This document shows positions 1-7,814 of a stretch of DNA of 41,388 bases, piece after piece (position 1 is the first letter of the stretch; each line of letters starts with the position of its first letter). The notes beneath the pieces are model-generated. The model was given only the letters and a program-made list of their open reading frames with translations. It made no database searches and was not told where the DNA came from. Source of the stretch: CAIVAT01 sp037131145 (GTDB lineage: Bacteria; Bacteroidota; Bacteroidia; Bacteroidales; FEN-979); the NCBI GenBank assembly GCA_037131145.1, contig JBAXRP010000011.1:1-41388 (forward strand), written 5' to 3'. The position numbers and the translations under genes were made by a program.

Positions 1-82
1 CCGACAATACCTTTTTTGCAAACTTGTTGTTCTCCATCAGGTATTTGAAGGCTTTATCGTAAAGAGGGTTTATGATTTTCAT
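1..82 (-). CDS. N-terminal fragment of possible PD-(D/E)XK nuclease/transposase-family protein
   Basis: Only the first 27 codons are inside the window; the gene runs off the left edge on the minus strand. The ATG is at 82-80 and the protein begins MKIINPLYDKAFKYLMENNK. This opening (a short beta strand, then NPLYDKAFKYLM and a basic stretch) resembles the start of the Rpn/YhgA-like PD-(D/E)XK nuclease family often labelled transposase in Bacteroidota. I recognise it from memory of that family and the catalytic core is not visible, so function is uncertain. A TACTTTTG box on the minus strand at 127-120 supports the start. Confidence 0.5.
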   Translation of the reverse strand, partial: MKIINPLYDKAFKYLMENNKFAKKVLS

Positions 83-119
83 GGCGAGATGATTTGACTA
101 ATAATAATCAGTGTCAGCA

Positions 120-127
120 CAAAAGTA
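120..127 (-). promoter_or_regulatory. Putative -7 promoter box for the leftmost gene
   Basis: The minus strand reads TACTTTTG, matching the Bacteroidota -7 consensus TAnnTTTG, 37 nt upstream of the ATG at 82. No convincing TTTG -33 element is seen at the usual spacing. Confidence 0.4.
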
Positions 128-270
128 CTAATAAACCTTTGAGATTTGATTTATTTGGGGTCTAGTTTCTCTCAAACACAGACTGGTTTTAAAACTGCTG
201 AGACTTGTATTAAAACCCGTAAATAATTATTGCTATACTTAAAAAGGGACAAAACCGCACATTTTATAAA

Positions 271-317
271 ATTCCAGGTTCCAAAATTCCAAGGTCCAAA
301 TCCAAAGGGAAAAACGA
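271..317. repeat. Dispersed repeat text (ccaaggtccaaa...ggaaaaacga)
   Basis: The stretch is built from variants of a ttccaaggtcc heptamer theme and ends in tccaaagggaaaaacga. A closely similar stretch occurs at about 10554-10586 (ttccaagaccaaattcaaatggaaaaacga), so it belongs to a dispersed family. Confidence 0.55.
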
Positions 318-364
318 CGGAGCGTAATGGTTTAATATACCTTGAAAGCAGGCTTTGAACTTTA

Positions 365-447
365 AACCTGGAACTTTGAACCTGGAACTTTGAACCTGGA
401 ACTTTGAACCTGGAACTTTGAACCTGGAACTTTGAACCTGGAACTTG
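365..447. repeat. 14-bp direct tandem repeat, about six copies
   Basis: The unit AACCTGGAACTTTG repeats head to tail from 365, with five exact copies (365-434) and a partial sixth. It can be read as two diverged 7-bp halves (aacctgg / aactttg), related to the pure 7-bp array at 41336-41388. There are no spacers, so it is not a CRISPR. It lies just downstream of a truncated-looking sensor gene. Confidence 0.9.
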
Positions 448-519
448 GCGGTTGGAATTTGCGATCGTAATATCACAATTTACCATGTTTGCAGTATAGA
501 ATCAAAACCTCCAGAAACT

Positions 520-535
520 GTCTGGTCTTCCAGAC
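520..535. terminator. Small hairpin downstream of the PAS-GAF-PAS gene
   Basis: GTCTGG (520-525) pairs perfectly with CCAGAC (530-535) around a 4-nt loop, about 85 nt past the stop codon of the minus-strand gene. No clear T-run follows, so it may be a dispersed palindrome rather than a terminator. Confidence 0.35.
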
Positions 536-618
536 CCTGATTGGTCTGACTGCAACGAGAAACCTGACAATGTCTGCAACACCTGTCAATGTTTAAAACC
601 ACTCTTCCTGGGTTTTTC

Positions 619-1914
619 CTAAGTATTCTTCCTTTGCGTAACGTCGTGGTAAACGCTCAAACCGTATATTTTGCCGCCTATTTCAACGCGAGAACCGCGC
701 ATATCAACAGTTATGATGGAATTATCACTGTGTAGAAAATTCAATTCAATTGAAATTTCATGGAATTCTTCATTTTGGAAAAGCGCTATTTCCTGTTGTG
801 CCCGTTGCCTTGACTCAGGGGTAATATAGTCAAGTAGGTTTTTACCGATCATTTCATTCCTGTTTTTCAAGCCAAGCGCCTCAGTCATTCGTTTATTTAC
901 TTCCACAACAATCCCCTGATGAGTTAGTGTGATTCCCGCTTTAAGTTCCTCAAACAGTAAGCGAAATTTTTCTCCATTCTCCCTAAGCGACTCTTCAGCG
1001 CTCTTTCTTTCTGCAATTTCCCAGGCAAGGTCGGCGAACCGCGAAACCACATTTATATCCTGGTCGGTATAATCGGTTGGTTTATTTCCAACGCCGAGAA
1101 TAGCAACAATTTTATCGCCAATGAATACAGGAAGCGCCAGTTCGCGAATAACTTCGGCATGACCTGAAGGCATCCCTTTCAGATGCGGCAGGGTTGCAAT
1201 GTTGTTATGAATAACAGGACGGCGCTGACGGATACAATCAACCCATACGCCTGCTTCGGCAACATTATAGTGTCTTCCTTTGCCTTCGGCTGTACAAAAT
1301 TTTTTGAGTGTAGCCGTTGACCAGTTTTGCAGGGAGAGTGTTTGCTGGTCGGCTTCGAGAAAATGATAAAAACCGATTTTGCTACCAGTTAAGAGCTCCA
1401 GTTCATCGAGTGTTGCCGTTAACAATTTATCGAGTGTGTTAACATGGGAATATTCGAGGATTCTTATCAGGGCTTTCCGAATATCTTCCTCGCTTTTACG
1501 CCACCCGATATCGTGCATGGTAACCATCACACAATAAGGTATTATTTCTCCTTTTCTGAACTGCGGAATGGCATTTGCAACTATCCAGACATACTGATTT
1601 GTTGCCGCATTTCTAACCGCAAGAATTTTATGCATCACGGCGGTTCCGGTTTTCATGGCAATTGCAGAGGGATGTTCCTCGGCGGGGCAATGAGCGCCAT
1701 CTTCACGGATAATATCCCATTTATCAGAAAATGTATTCCGACCAATGAACTCCTCGCGGGCAAGCCCGAGTAATTCAAGCGCAGCAGGATTCACTTCAAC
1801 AAGGGTTCCATTTGCCATCTGGAAGAAAACGCCCTCGCTCATAGTTTCAAAGAGAATATGGTAACTCCCCAGAAGATCTACCGCCTCCCACTTTTGATCA
1901 GTTTTCCTTGTCAT
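619..1914 (-). CDS. PAS-GAF-PAS sensory protein without kinase domain
   Basis: A 431-residue soluble protein with three sensory modules: a PAS domain at about 14-138, a GAF domain at about 160-304 (with the IGFYHFLE and PVFIGDKIVAILGVGNKP elements seen in GAF domains of bacterial sensor kinases) and a second PAS at about 315-429. It stops at HDVTQRKNT, exactly where a PAS-linked kinase would run into its dimerisation helix, and no HisKA or ATPase domain follows in any frame. No membrane segments are visible. It starts 25 nt after the hybrid kinase stop codon, so the two are probably co-transcribed and may act together. Alternatives are a truncated kinase or a free-standing ligand-sensing partner. 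The ligand cannot be inferred. Confidence 0.85.
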   Translation of the reverse strand: MTRKTDQKWEAVDLLGSYHILFETMSEGVFFQMANGTLVEVNPAALELLGLAREEFIGRNTFSDKWDIIREDGAHCPAEEHPSAIAMKTGTAVMHKILAVRNAATNQYVWIVANAIPQFRKGEIIPYCVMVTMHDIGWRKSEEDIRKALIRILEYSHVNTLDKLLTATLDELELLTGSKIGFYHFLEADQQTLSLQNWSTATLKKFCTAEGKGRHYNVAEAGVWVDCIRQRRPVIHNNIATLPHLKGMPSGHAEVIRELALPVFIGDKIVAILGVGNKPTDYTDQDINVVSRFADLAWEIAERKSAEESLRENGEKFRLLFEELKAGITLTHQGIVVEVNKRMTEALGLKNRNEMIGKNLLDYITPESRQRAQQEIALFQNEEFHEISIELNFLHSDNSIITVDMRGSRVEIGGKIYGLSVYHDVTQRKNT

Positions 1915-1939
1915 ACTTCATCGCGTCAAAGTTCAATAT

Positions 1940-3691
1940 TCAACCTTCGTCATTCCTCCCAAGATATTTCCTCAACATCTCCGCCATCTCCTCCGGGCGA
2001 ATGGGTTTTGGAAGATAGTCAACACAACCAGTTTGCAAGGCTTTCGCACGGTCGCCCGACATGGCGTAAGCTGTAGTTGCAATTACCGGGATATCCTTAC
2101 GAATCCCGATAATTTGCCTTGTTACTTCCTGCCCTGAAATATCGGGAAGTTTAAAATCCATCAGAACCAGGTTAATTTCCGGATGTTCCGAAAAAATCAG
2201 CAAAGCCTCATTTCCATTCCAGGCATGGAGAACTATAAAATTGAGCTTTTCAAGAATAATTTGGAGATATTCAAAGTTATCGGCTTCATCTTCAACAACA
2301 AGAATGGTTTTCCCTTGAAAATTGTCAGGACGAATTGAATTATGGAGCTTTGCAAATCGATTTTCGATGGAGGCATTGTACGGAATGTTCACAATGAATC
2401 GGGAACCTTTCCCCTGTTCCGATTCAACATGCATATCTCCACCTAGTTTTCTGATAAAAGCCCGGGAAATTGAGAGTCCCAAACCCGTTCCTCCGTAAAG
2501 CTTTGCCCGACCGGTTTCTACCTGCCAGAAACGGTTAAAGATAACCTCCTGGTGTTCGGGAGCAATGCCGATGCCAGTATCTTCAACAAAAAACTGAAGT
2601 TTGCCTTCAATAAAACGATAGCCGAAATTCACCTGGCCTTGTGCTGTAAATTTGAGCGCATTGGTTAGCAGATAGTCGAGTACCTGCCTGATTTTTGACT
2701 GATCGCCGGAAATGCTACAGTCCGGACAAACCATCTCTTTATGGAGAAATATTGCCAGCCCTTTCAGCGTGGCTTTGGGGAGGTAATTTTCCAACAAGGA
2801 ATCCATAAGTTCGTTAAGGCAAAAATCAATAATATCAATCTCAATTAGTCCTGCCTCAATCTTCGAAATATCAATAATGTCGCTAACTATATGGAGCAAT
2901 TGCTGGCAGTTGTCGTTGATAACTTTTATATAATGGTCGCGATCTGCAATATTCACATCCGGCTCTGAAAGCAAACCGGAAAAACCTATAATGCCGTTCA
3001 TGGGCGTTCGAATTTCGTGTGACATATTAGCAAGAAAGGCTGATTTCAACCGGTCGCTCTCCTCTGCTTTCTCCTTCGCCCTAATCAGTTCGGCTTCATT
3101 TTTTGTTCTTGCCGCCATTTCCACTTTCAGATCTTCGATCAGCTCAAGTGTTGCAGCCTGGGTTTGCTTTAATTTCAGATTTGCCTCCTGTAGTTTTTTT
3201 TCAGTTTCCCTTCGCTCCAACAGTTCTTTTTCAATTGCGAGTGTCCGTTCCTTTACCAGCGAAGTCAATTGTTCTTTTTCACGGCGTTGAAGGACTCCGG
3301 CAGCTTTGATTTTGATCATGGCTTTTACCTGGGCAACAAGTTCAACTTCGTCAAGCGGTTTTGAGAGAAATGCTTCGGCGCCGGCTTCCAGTGCATCAAC
3401 GCGGATCTGGCGATCGCTTTTCAAGGCAGTCAGCATAATCACCGGAATATGGTGGCTGCGTTCATCAGCCTTGAGTTGACGGCACACCGCCAATCCATCC
3501 ATACCAGGCATCACAACATCAAGTAAAATAACATGAGGATCTTCCGAAATGGCAAGTTCAATCCCATGAATACCATTGAGTGATGTATGTAACGTTGCAG
3601 AAGGAAAAGCATCGGAAATCAATGCCCTTATGGTAATCAGATTATCGGCGTTGTCATCTATTGCAAGCAGCCGTATTGTCTCGTCATTCAT
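1940..3691 (-). CDS. Soluble hybrid histidine kinase (REC-HisKA-HATPase-REC)
   Basis: The 583-residue protein starts with a receiver domain (about 5-125; VILLDVVMPGMDG, phosphoacceptor Asp58), then a coiled coil (about 130-215), a HisKA helix with FLANMSHEIRTPMNGI (His225), an HATPase domain with the N box around Asn344, DTGIGI at 371-376 and GGTGLGLSI at 400-408, and a second receiver at about 461-578 with Asp512 in VLMDFKLPD. No transmembrane segment is present, so it acts in the cytoplasm. The N-terminal receiver suggests it takes phosphoryl groups or signals from another kinase. No DNA-binding output regulator is nearby. It is the first gene of a two-gene unit with the PAS-GAF-PAS gene. 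All catalytic residues checked are present. Confidence 0.93.
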   Translation of the reverse strand: MNDETIRLLAIDDNADNLITIRALISDAFPSATLHTSLNGIHGIELAISEDPHVILLDVVMPGMDGLAVCRQLKADERSHHIPVIMLTALKSDRQIRVDALEAGAEAFLSKPLDEVELVAQVKAMIKIKAAGVLQRREKEQLTSLVKERTLAIEKELLERRETEKKLQEANLKLKQTQAATLELIEDLKVEMAARTKNEAELIRAKEKAEESDRLKSAFLANMSHEIRTPMNGIIGFSGLLSEPDVNIADRDHYIKVINDNCQQLLHIVSDIIDISKIEAGLIEIDIIDFCLNELMDSLLENYLPKATLKGLAIFLHKEMVCPDCSISGDQSKIRQVLDYLLTNALKFTAQGQVNFGYRFIEGKLQFFVEDTGIGIAPEHQEVIFNRFWQVETGRAKLYGGTGLGLSISRAFIRKLGGDMHVESEQGKGSRFIVNIPYNASIENRFAKLHNSIRPDNFQGKTILVVEDEADNFEYLQIILEKLNFIVLHAWNGNEALLIFSEHPEINLVLMDFKLPDISGQEVTRQIIGIRKDIPVIATTAYAMSGDRAKALQTGCVDYLPKPIRPEEMAEMLRKYLGRNDEG

Positions 3692-3768
3692 ACAGAGATG
3701 TATTTGTAAAACTTCTGTAATAATAAGGATTAACAGGAAAATTCAACCTCTCTTTCGGTGAGAAGGAG

Positions 3769-4776
3769 TTATTTTGAAACAACCATAATTTTAAAAGATC
3801 CTGGAATGATAATTCTTTTACCATTTTGCGTGGTTACCTCCGCCGAAGGCAGGTATATTCGTTTTGTGGTGTCATCATAAGTTATAGTGCGGGTATTTTT
3901 TCGGGTAGGAAGCGTTTGCACTACATTGTAATCATCGGCGCTATTCTGGCGAACCACTGTAAGAGTTCCTTCGCCATTGGAAGAAATAGCGCTGCGATCG
4001 CCCGGAATGAAGATTATGCCATCGCATCCTTCGCCAATATGCAAGGCGGCAACTGGTTTTCCATTGGAGGCGTCCATGACAATAATTTGTTGCGAACCGC
4101 TGCACGCTGAAAACAAGCGATTATTTTTAACGTCAATATCAAGTCCCGTTGGTTCTTTTCCCGGTTCAAGAGGCCATTCAGCATCTATTTTTAATGAAAG
4201 GGCGTCGAACTTAACCACAGTTGATTTATCTTCAATGTTGCAGAAAATCTTGCCTTTCCCGTCGGAAACTGCCGCTTCGGGCTTGCCGGAAACAGGCAGG
4301 GTTCCAACAACGCGATTTGACTTTGCATCAATTGCTGTTACAGAATTACCCTTGCCATTGAAAGTAAAAATACGATTGCTGAAAGCATCAAAAAGGATTG
4401 CATCAGGGTTTTTGCCAGCGCTTACTTTATCAATAACTTTTAAAGTCACAAGGTCAAATACAACAACCGAATCAATCCGCCCGACTGTTATAAAACCTTT
4501 GTTCAATGTATTTACAATAGCAATTCCGTGAACGCCCGGCGTATTTGGAATTTGACCGATAAGCTTTTCTGTTTTCAAATCCAGAACTTCTACGCAGTTT
4601 CCATGCGAGATGAACAAGCGCTGGGTTGGTTTATCTACAGTGAGGTAATCCCACCCTCCATTTCCTTCCACGGGGATAGTTTTTAATACTTTATACTTAC
4701 CAGAGGCGGTTTGTGCGAATGAGTTTTGCGTTGCGAGCATAAACATTGCAACGAAAAATAGAGCTAGTTTTTTCAT
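3769..4776 (-). CDS. Secreted YVTN/YncE-like beta-propeller protein
   Basis: A 335-residue protein with an N-terminal signal peptide (MKKLALFFVAMFMLATQNSF, cleavage near FAQ). The body consists of repeated propeller blades with motifs such as GNGGWDYLTVDKPTQRLFIS, VVFDLVTLKVIDKV and IIVMDASNGKPVAALHIGEG, typical of the YVTN repeat family. These proteins are periplasmic or secreted binding scaffolds; no enzymatic residues can be assigned. It is monocistronic by spacing, 77 nt upstream of the hybrid kinase gene on the same strand. The upstream sequence has only a near-match to the -7 consensus. Its partner or ligand is unknown. Confidence 0.85.
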   Translation of the reverse strand: MKKLALFFVAMFMLATQNSFAQTASGKYKVLKTIPVEGNGGWDYLTVDKPTQRLFISHGNCVEVLDLKTEKLIGQIPNTPGVHGIAIVNTLNKGFITVGRIDSVVVFDLVTLKVIDKVSAGKNPDAILFDAFSNRIFTFNGKGNSVTAIDAKSNRVVGTLPVSGKPEAAVSDGKGKIFCNIEDKSTVVKFDALSLKIDAEWPLEPGKEPTGLDIDVKNNRLFSACSGSQQIIVMDASNGKPVAALHIGEGCDGIIFIPGDRSAISSNGEGTLTVVRQNSADDYNVVQTLPTRKNTRTITYDDTTKRIYLPSAEVTTQNGKRIIIPGSFKIMVVSK

Positions 4777-4994
4777 TGTTCAGGTTTTTGCCAAAGGTCT
4801 GAATTTTTTTTATAAGATTTCATTCAAAGCTCTGAAATAGCATAATTTGAATAACCCTGTCTGAATAGACTCAAGTAATAAATTCCACATCCTTGTTTTC
4901 AAAGATTGAACTTACTCCGAAAAGTCAAAAAACAAATAAGGAGACTAAACGATAAAAGTCATTGAATAATGCAGAGAAATTTACCGGACATATT

Positions 4995-5381
4995 TCAGGA
5001 ATGACGTAACGCTACCAGCAAACCACCGGTTATGTAAGCGGCAATCCACCAAAGATATGCGATGAGAGAATAGATGTGAACAGAGCGGGAAACCAGCGTT
5101 CCGGGCGTATTTTTCCTATGAAATTGATAGATAATAATAGCGTCGGCAACCATTCCTGCCAGTGATGAATAACCCAGGATTCCATGCAAAGTGAACGCGC
5201 CCTGACTCGTGCCGAGGATCATAAAAGTAGTAGCGGTAATGTCGAATAAAACCCCCATTATCAGAAATGACAAGACTTTCCCCGAAACAATTCTTTTTCG
5301 TTGTTCGCTGATAATCGCAACGCTGTAACAAACCAATGCAACCTGCACGATAATAATGCCGATAATGGAAAACAGATTCAT
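4995..5381 (-). CDS. HsmA-like (TIGR03987) integral membrane protein
   Basis: A 128-residue protein with four hydrophobic helices and the conserved elements LFDITATTFMILG, GAFTLHGILGYSSL and a terminal LIAYLWWIAAYITGG segment, which match the HsmA/TIGR03987 family as I remember it. The biochemical role is unknown. An upstream TTG at 5405 could extend the frame by eight residues, but it coincides with a -7 promoter box, so the ATG at 5381 is the better start. Flanking intergenic gaps of about 220 nt on both sides suggest a single-gene unit. Confidence 0.7.
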   Translation of the reverse strand: MNLFSIIGIIIVQVALVCYSVAIISEQRKRIVSGKVLSFLIMGVLFDITATTFMILGTSQGAFTLHGILGYSSLAGMVADAIIIYQFHRKNTPGTLVSRSVHIYSLIAYLWWIAAYITGGLLVALRHS

Positions 5382-5402
5382 ATGACTCGAATTAATTGAA
5401 GG

Positions 5403-5410
5403 CAAAGGTA
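5403..5410 (-). promoter_or_regulatory. Putative -7 box for the HsmA-like gene
   Basis: The minus strand reads TACCTTTG, a full match to TAnnTTTG, 21 nt upstream of the ATG at 5381. It would place the transcript start inside the longer TTG-initiated frame, arguing for the internal ATG. No clear -33 TTTG is seen. Confidence 0.5.
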
Positions 5411-5494
5411 AGATATCCCCTTGTAAGTTTTTTCCGTTCTAAGCATATTGTATCATGGTTGGCAAATAGATAATAAAGATGAGGGTATAAACTT

Positions 5495-5502
5495 TATCTT
5501 TG
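5495..5502 (+). promoter_or_regulatory. Putative -7 box for pgi
   Basis: TATCTTTG matches TAnnTTTG, 121 nt upstream of the pgi ATG, implying a leader of about 115 nt. The -33 element is not obvious at the usual 19-21 nt spacing. Confidence 0.45.
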
Positions 5503-5623
5503 CGGTTCTCTGCTTTTATTATTAATTCCGGGTAATACAAATAATTACCATAGAAATATAGACAAAGTGAAAATCTAACTGTTGGGTCAGAAAACATCTG
5601 GCAGACTTAATTCAAAATAAAAT

Positions 5624-7249
5624 ATGAGAAGCCAACTAACTGAAACGCCAATCTGGAAATTACTGGAGAGCCACTTTCAGTCAATGAAAAACACAACCAT
5701 CAAGTCGTTGTTCAGCGAGGACGCCACAAGAGCGGAACGATTTCGCATAGAGGATTTGGGAATCTATTTTGATTATTCAAAGCACCGCGTCAATGGCGAA
5801 ACTCTCAGGCTGCTTTGTCGGCTTGCGAAGGAAAGTGGACTAGCGGAAAAAATTGAAGCCATGTTCACCGGCGAAAAGATTAATATCACCGAAAACAGAG
5901 CCGTATTGCACACCGCCTTACGGGCGCCTTCAGGAACGACCATTCTCGCAGACGGCGTTAACGTTGTTCCTGAGGTACATGAGGTTTTGGAGAGAATGGC
6001 AGAATTTTCCAGCGTCATCCGCAGCGGCGAATGGAAAGGTTACACCGGCAAGTCCATCCGGAATATTGTAAACATCGGTATCGGCGGTTCCGACCTCGGT
6101 CCGGTTATGGCTTACGAAGCGCTGAAATTTTATTCCCGGCGAAACCTTACCTTCCTCTTTGTATCAAATATTGACGGAAGTGATTTTGCTGAGGCGGTAA
6201 AGGATTTGCAAGCAGACGAAACTTTGTTCATCATTTCGTCGAAGACCTTCACCACACTCGAAACCATGACCAACGCCCGGACAGCAAGAACATGGCTACT
6301 CGATCAGCTTGTCAGCGACGAGGCAATTGCCCGTCATTTTGTGGCTATTTCAACCAATGAAAAAGAGGTAAGCAGATTTGGAATTGATACCCGCAATATG
6401 TTTGGTTTCCGCGATTGGGTTGGCGGAAGATATTCCATGGATTCGGCTATCGGATTATCAACAATGATCGCCATAGGTCCTGATCATTTTTATTCTATGC
6501 TCGATGGATTTCACCAGATGGACATGCACTTCCGGAATACGCCAATTGAACGGAACATCCCGGTTATAATGGCGCTGCTTGGGATTTGGTACATTGATTT
6601 TTTCGGGGCGCAAACCCAGGCGATCCTGCCTTACGACAACTATTTACGCCGCTTCCCGGCTTATCTGCAACAGTTGACAATGGAAAGCAATGGCAAGCAT
6701 GTTACTCTCGATGGAGAGACGACCGGATACCCAACCGGTTCGGTGTACTGGGGGGAACCGGGAACAAATGGGCAACATTCATTTTACCAGATGATTCACC
6801 AGGGAACGCTGCTTATTCCTTGCGATTTCATTGGATTTAAGACTTCCTTAAACCCACTTCCGTTGCATCAGGATTATCTGATGGCAAATATGATTGCGCA
6901 GGGCGAGGCTCTCGCTTTCGGAAAAACTGCGGAAGATGTCAGGAAAGAAGGAGTTCCCGAAAATCTGATACTTCACAAGGTATTTGAAGGAAATCGTCCA
7001 TCTTCCACTTTCTTCATGGAAAAACTTACCCCGGCAAATCTTGGAAAAATGGTAGCCATGTATGAGCATGCTGTGTTTACCCAGGGCGCAATCTGGAAAA
7101 TCAATCCATTCGATCAGATGGGCGTTGAGCTTGGAAAAGTTCTTGCAATGAAGATAATCCCCGAATTGCAGGACAGCCAAAAGTCGCTTAACCACGATAA
7201 TTCAACCAATAACCTAATCAAATATTACAGGATTAAAACGCCTGTATAA
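5624..7249 (+). CDS. pgi: Glucose-6-phosphate isomerase
   Basis: Interconverts glucose 6-phosphate and fructose 6-phosphate in the cytoplasm (glycolysis/gluconeogenesis). At 541 residues it matches the long (E. coli-like) PGI class. Visible signatures are NIGIGGSDLGPVMAYEAL, the family motif FRDWVGGRYSMDSAIG, MESNGKHV, the GTNGQHSFYQMIHQGT segment carrying the catalytic His, and the C-terminal GVELGKVLAMKI segment with the conserved Lys. The start at MRSQLTETPIWKLLESH fits the family N-terminus. It converges on the small lipoprotein gene, with a 17-nt overlap of the two 3' ends. Nothing odd is seen. Confidence 0.98.
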   Translation: MRSQLTETPIWKLLESHFQSMKNTTIKSLFSEDATRAERFRIEDLGIYFDYSKHRVNGETLRLLCRLAKESGLAEKIEAMFTGEKINITENRAVLHTALRAPSGTTILADGVNVVPEVHEVLERMAEFSSVIRSGEWKGYTGKSIRNIVNIGIGGSDLGPVMAYEALKFYSRRNLTFLFVSNIDGSDFAEAVKDLQADETLFIISSKTFTTLETMTNARTARTWLLDQLVSDEAIARHFVAISTNEKEVSRFGIDTRNMFGFRDWVGGRYSMDSAIGLSTMIAIGPDHFYSMLDGFHQMDMHFRNTPIERNIPVIMALLGIWYIDFFGAQTQAILPYDNYLRRFPAYLQQLTMESNGKHVTLDGETTGYPTGSVYWGEPGTNGQHSFYQMIHQGTLLIPCDFIGFKTSLNPLPLHQDYLMANMIAQGEALAFGKTAEDVRKEGVPENLILHKVFEGNRPSSTFFMEKLTPANLGKMVAMYEHAVFTQGAIWKINPFDQMGVELGKVLAMKIIPELQDSQKSLNHDNSTNNLIKYYRIKTPV

Positions 7250-7652
7250 TTTCCTGATAAAATACCTTGATATTTGCCGGAATCGGCTTGTCGGCTTCTC
7301 CCCATTTGACTTCATTGGTTCTTTTTCCCGACTTGTAAACGAAGTAGTATGTCATGTTGCCAGGGTGGTTAAAATGAAGGGTATCAAGTCCTAGGTCTTT
7401 TGAACGGCTAACAAAACTGCGAACTTTTGAACTTTTGACATATTTCAGCGCTTTCCAGTCTCCTGCGATGCCTTTGCTTACGAAGATTTGTCCGTTATCA
7501 AGCAGGCAGTATTCCCTTATCATTCCGCTCACTCCACCGCTACTACCTACGATAAGTTGAGTTTCCCGGTAATTTTTCGGAGTATATTGGGTTGATTTGC
7601 ATGAAAAAAGCAATATCATTATGGGAAGAAAAATCAGAATCCGATTGGTCAT
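7233..7652 (-). CDS. Small lipoprotein, unknown function
   Basis: A 139-residue protein with a lipoprotein signal peptide (MTNRILIFLPIMILLFSCKS; lipobox LFSC, lipidated Cys18). The mature part has no recognisable domain; LIVGSSGGVSGMIREYCLLDNGQIF and a C-terminal segment ending VFYQEIIQAF resemble small Bacteroidota lipoproteins of unknown role. Its 3' end overlaps the end of pgi by 17 nt in convergent orientation. A TATTTTTG box on the minus strand at 7714-7707 gives it a plausible promoter. Confidence 0.8.
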   Translation of the reverse strand: MTNRILIFLPIMILLFSCKSTQYTPKNYRETQLIVGSSGGVSGMIREYCLLDNGQIFVSKGIAGDWKALKYVKSSKVRSFVSRSKDLGLDTLHFNHPGNMTYYFVYKSGKRTNEVKWGEADKPIPANIKVFYQEIIQAF

Positions 7653-7706
7653 TATTTCGTTTGGCTAAAGTTTATCAACTATTGTTAAACCCATTGATCA
7701 ATTATG

Positions 7707-7714
7707 CAAAAATA
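7707..7714 (-). promoter_or_regulatory. Putative -7 box for the small lipoprotein gene
   Basis: The minus strand reads TATTTTTG (TAnnTTTG), 54 nt upstream of the lipoprotein ATG at 7652. It sits in the divergent region shared with the acyl-CoA ligase promoter. Confidence 0.4.
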
Positions 7715-7784
7715 GGAATAAAACCACAGAATTATCCTTGGCAAAATCCTGTAAAACGTTGCCTGCCTAACCATCAAATACTTG

Positions 7785-7792
7785 TATCTTTG
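7785..7792 (+). promoter_or_regulatory. Putative -7 box for the acyl-CoA ligase gene
   Basis: TATCTTTG matches TAnnTTTG; GTTG at 7758-7761 could serve as the -33 element with a 23-nt spacer, slightly long. It lies 22 nt before the ATG at 7815 and rules out the longer TTG-initiated frame at 7782. Confidence 0.5.
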
Positions 7793-7814
7793 TTCATTCA
7801 ATAAAGGTATTCAG

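Larger units (their letters stand above)
83..618. other. Intergenic region, 536 nt, repeat-bearing, no credible gene
   Basis: This gap lies between the partial left-edge gene and the stop of the PAS-GAF-PAS gene. It contains the -7 box at 120-127, repeat-like text at about 271-317, a 14-bp tandem array at 365-447 and a hairpin at 520-535. Open frames across it read through the repeat (monotonous VQSSRFKVPGSKF-type peptides) and are artefacts. Confidence 0.7.

Noticed and set aside
365..447. CRISPR array
   Set aside because: The 14-bp units are directly adjacent with no spacers, and no cas genes are present. The same applies to the 9-bp and 7-bp arrays.
172..486. Open frames of 70-104 codons across the left-edge repeat
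   Set aside because: They translate the 14-bp tandem repeat into a monotonous peptide and have no promoter or family features.
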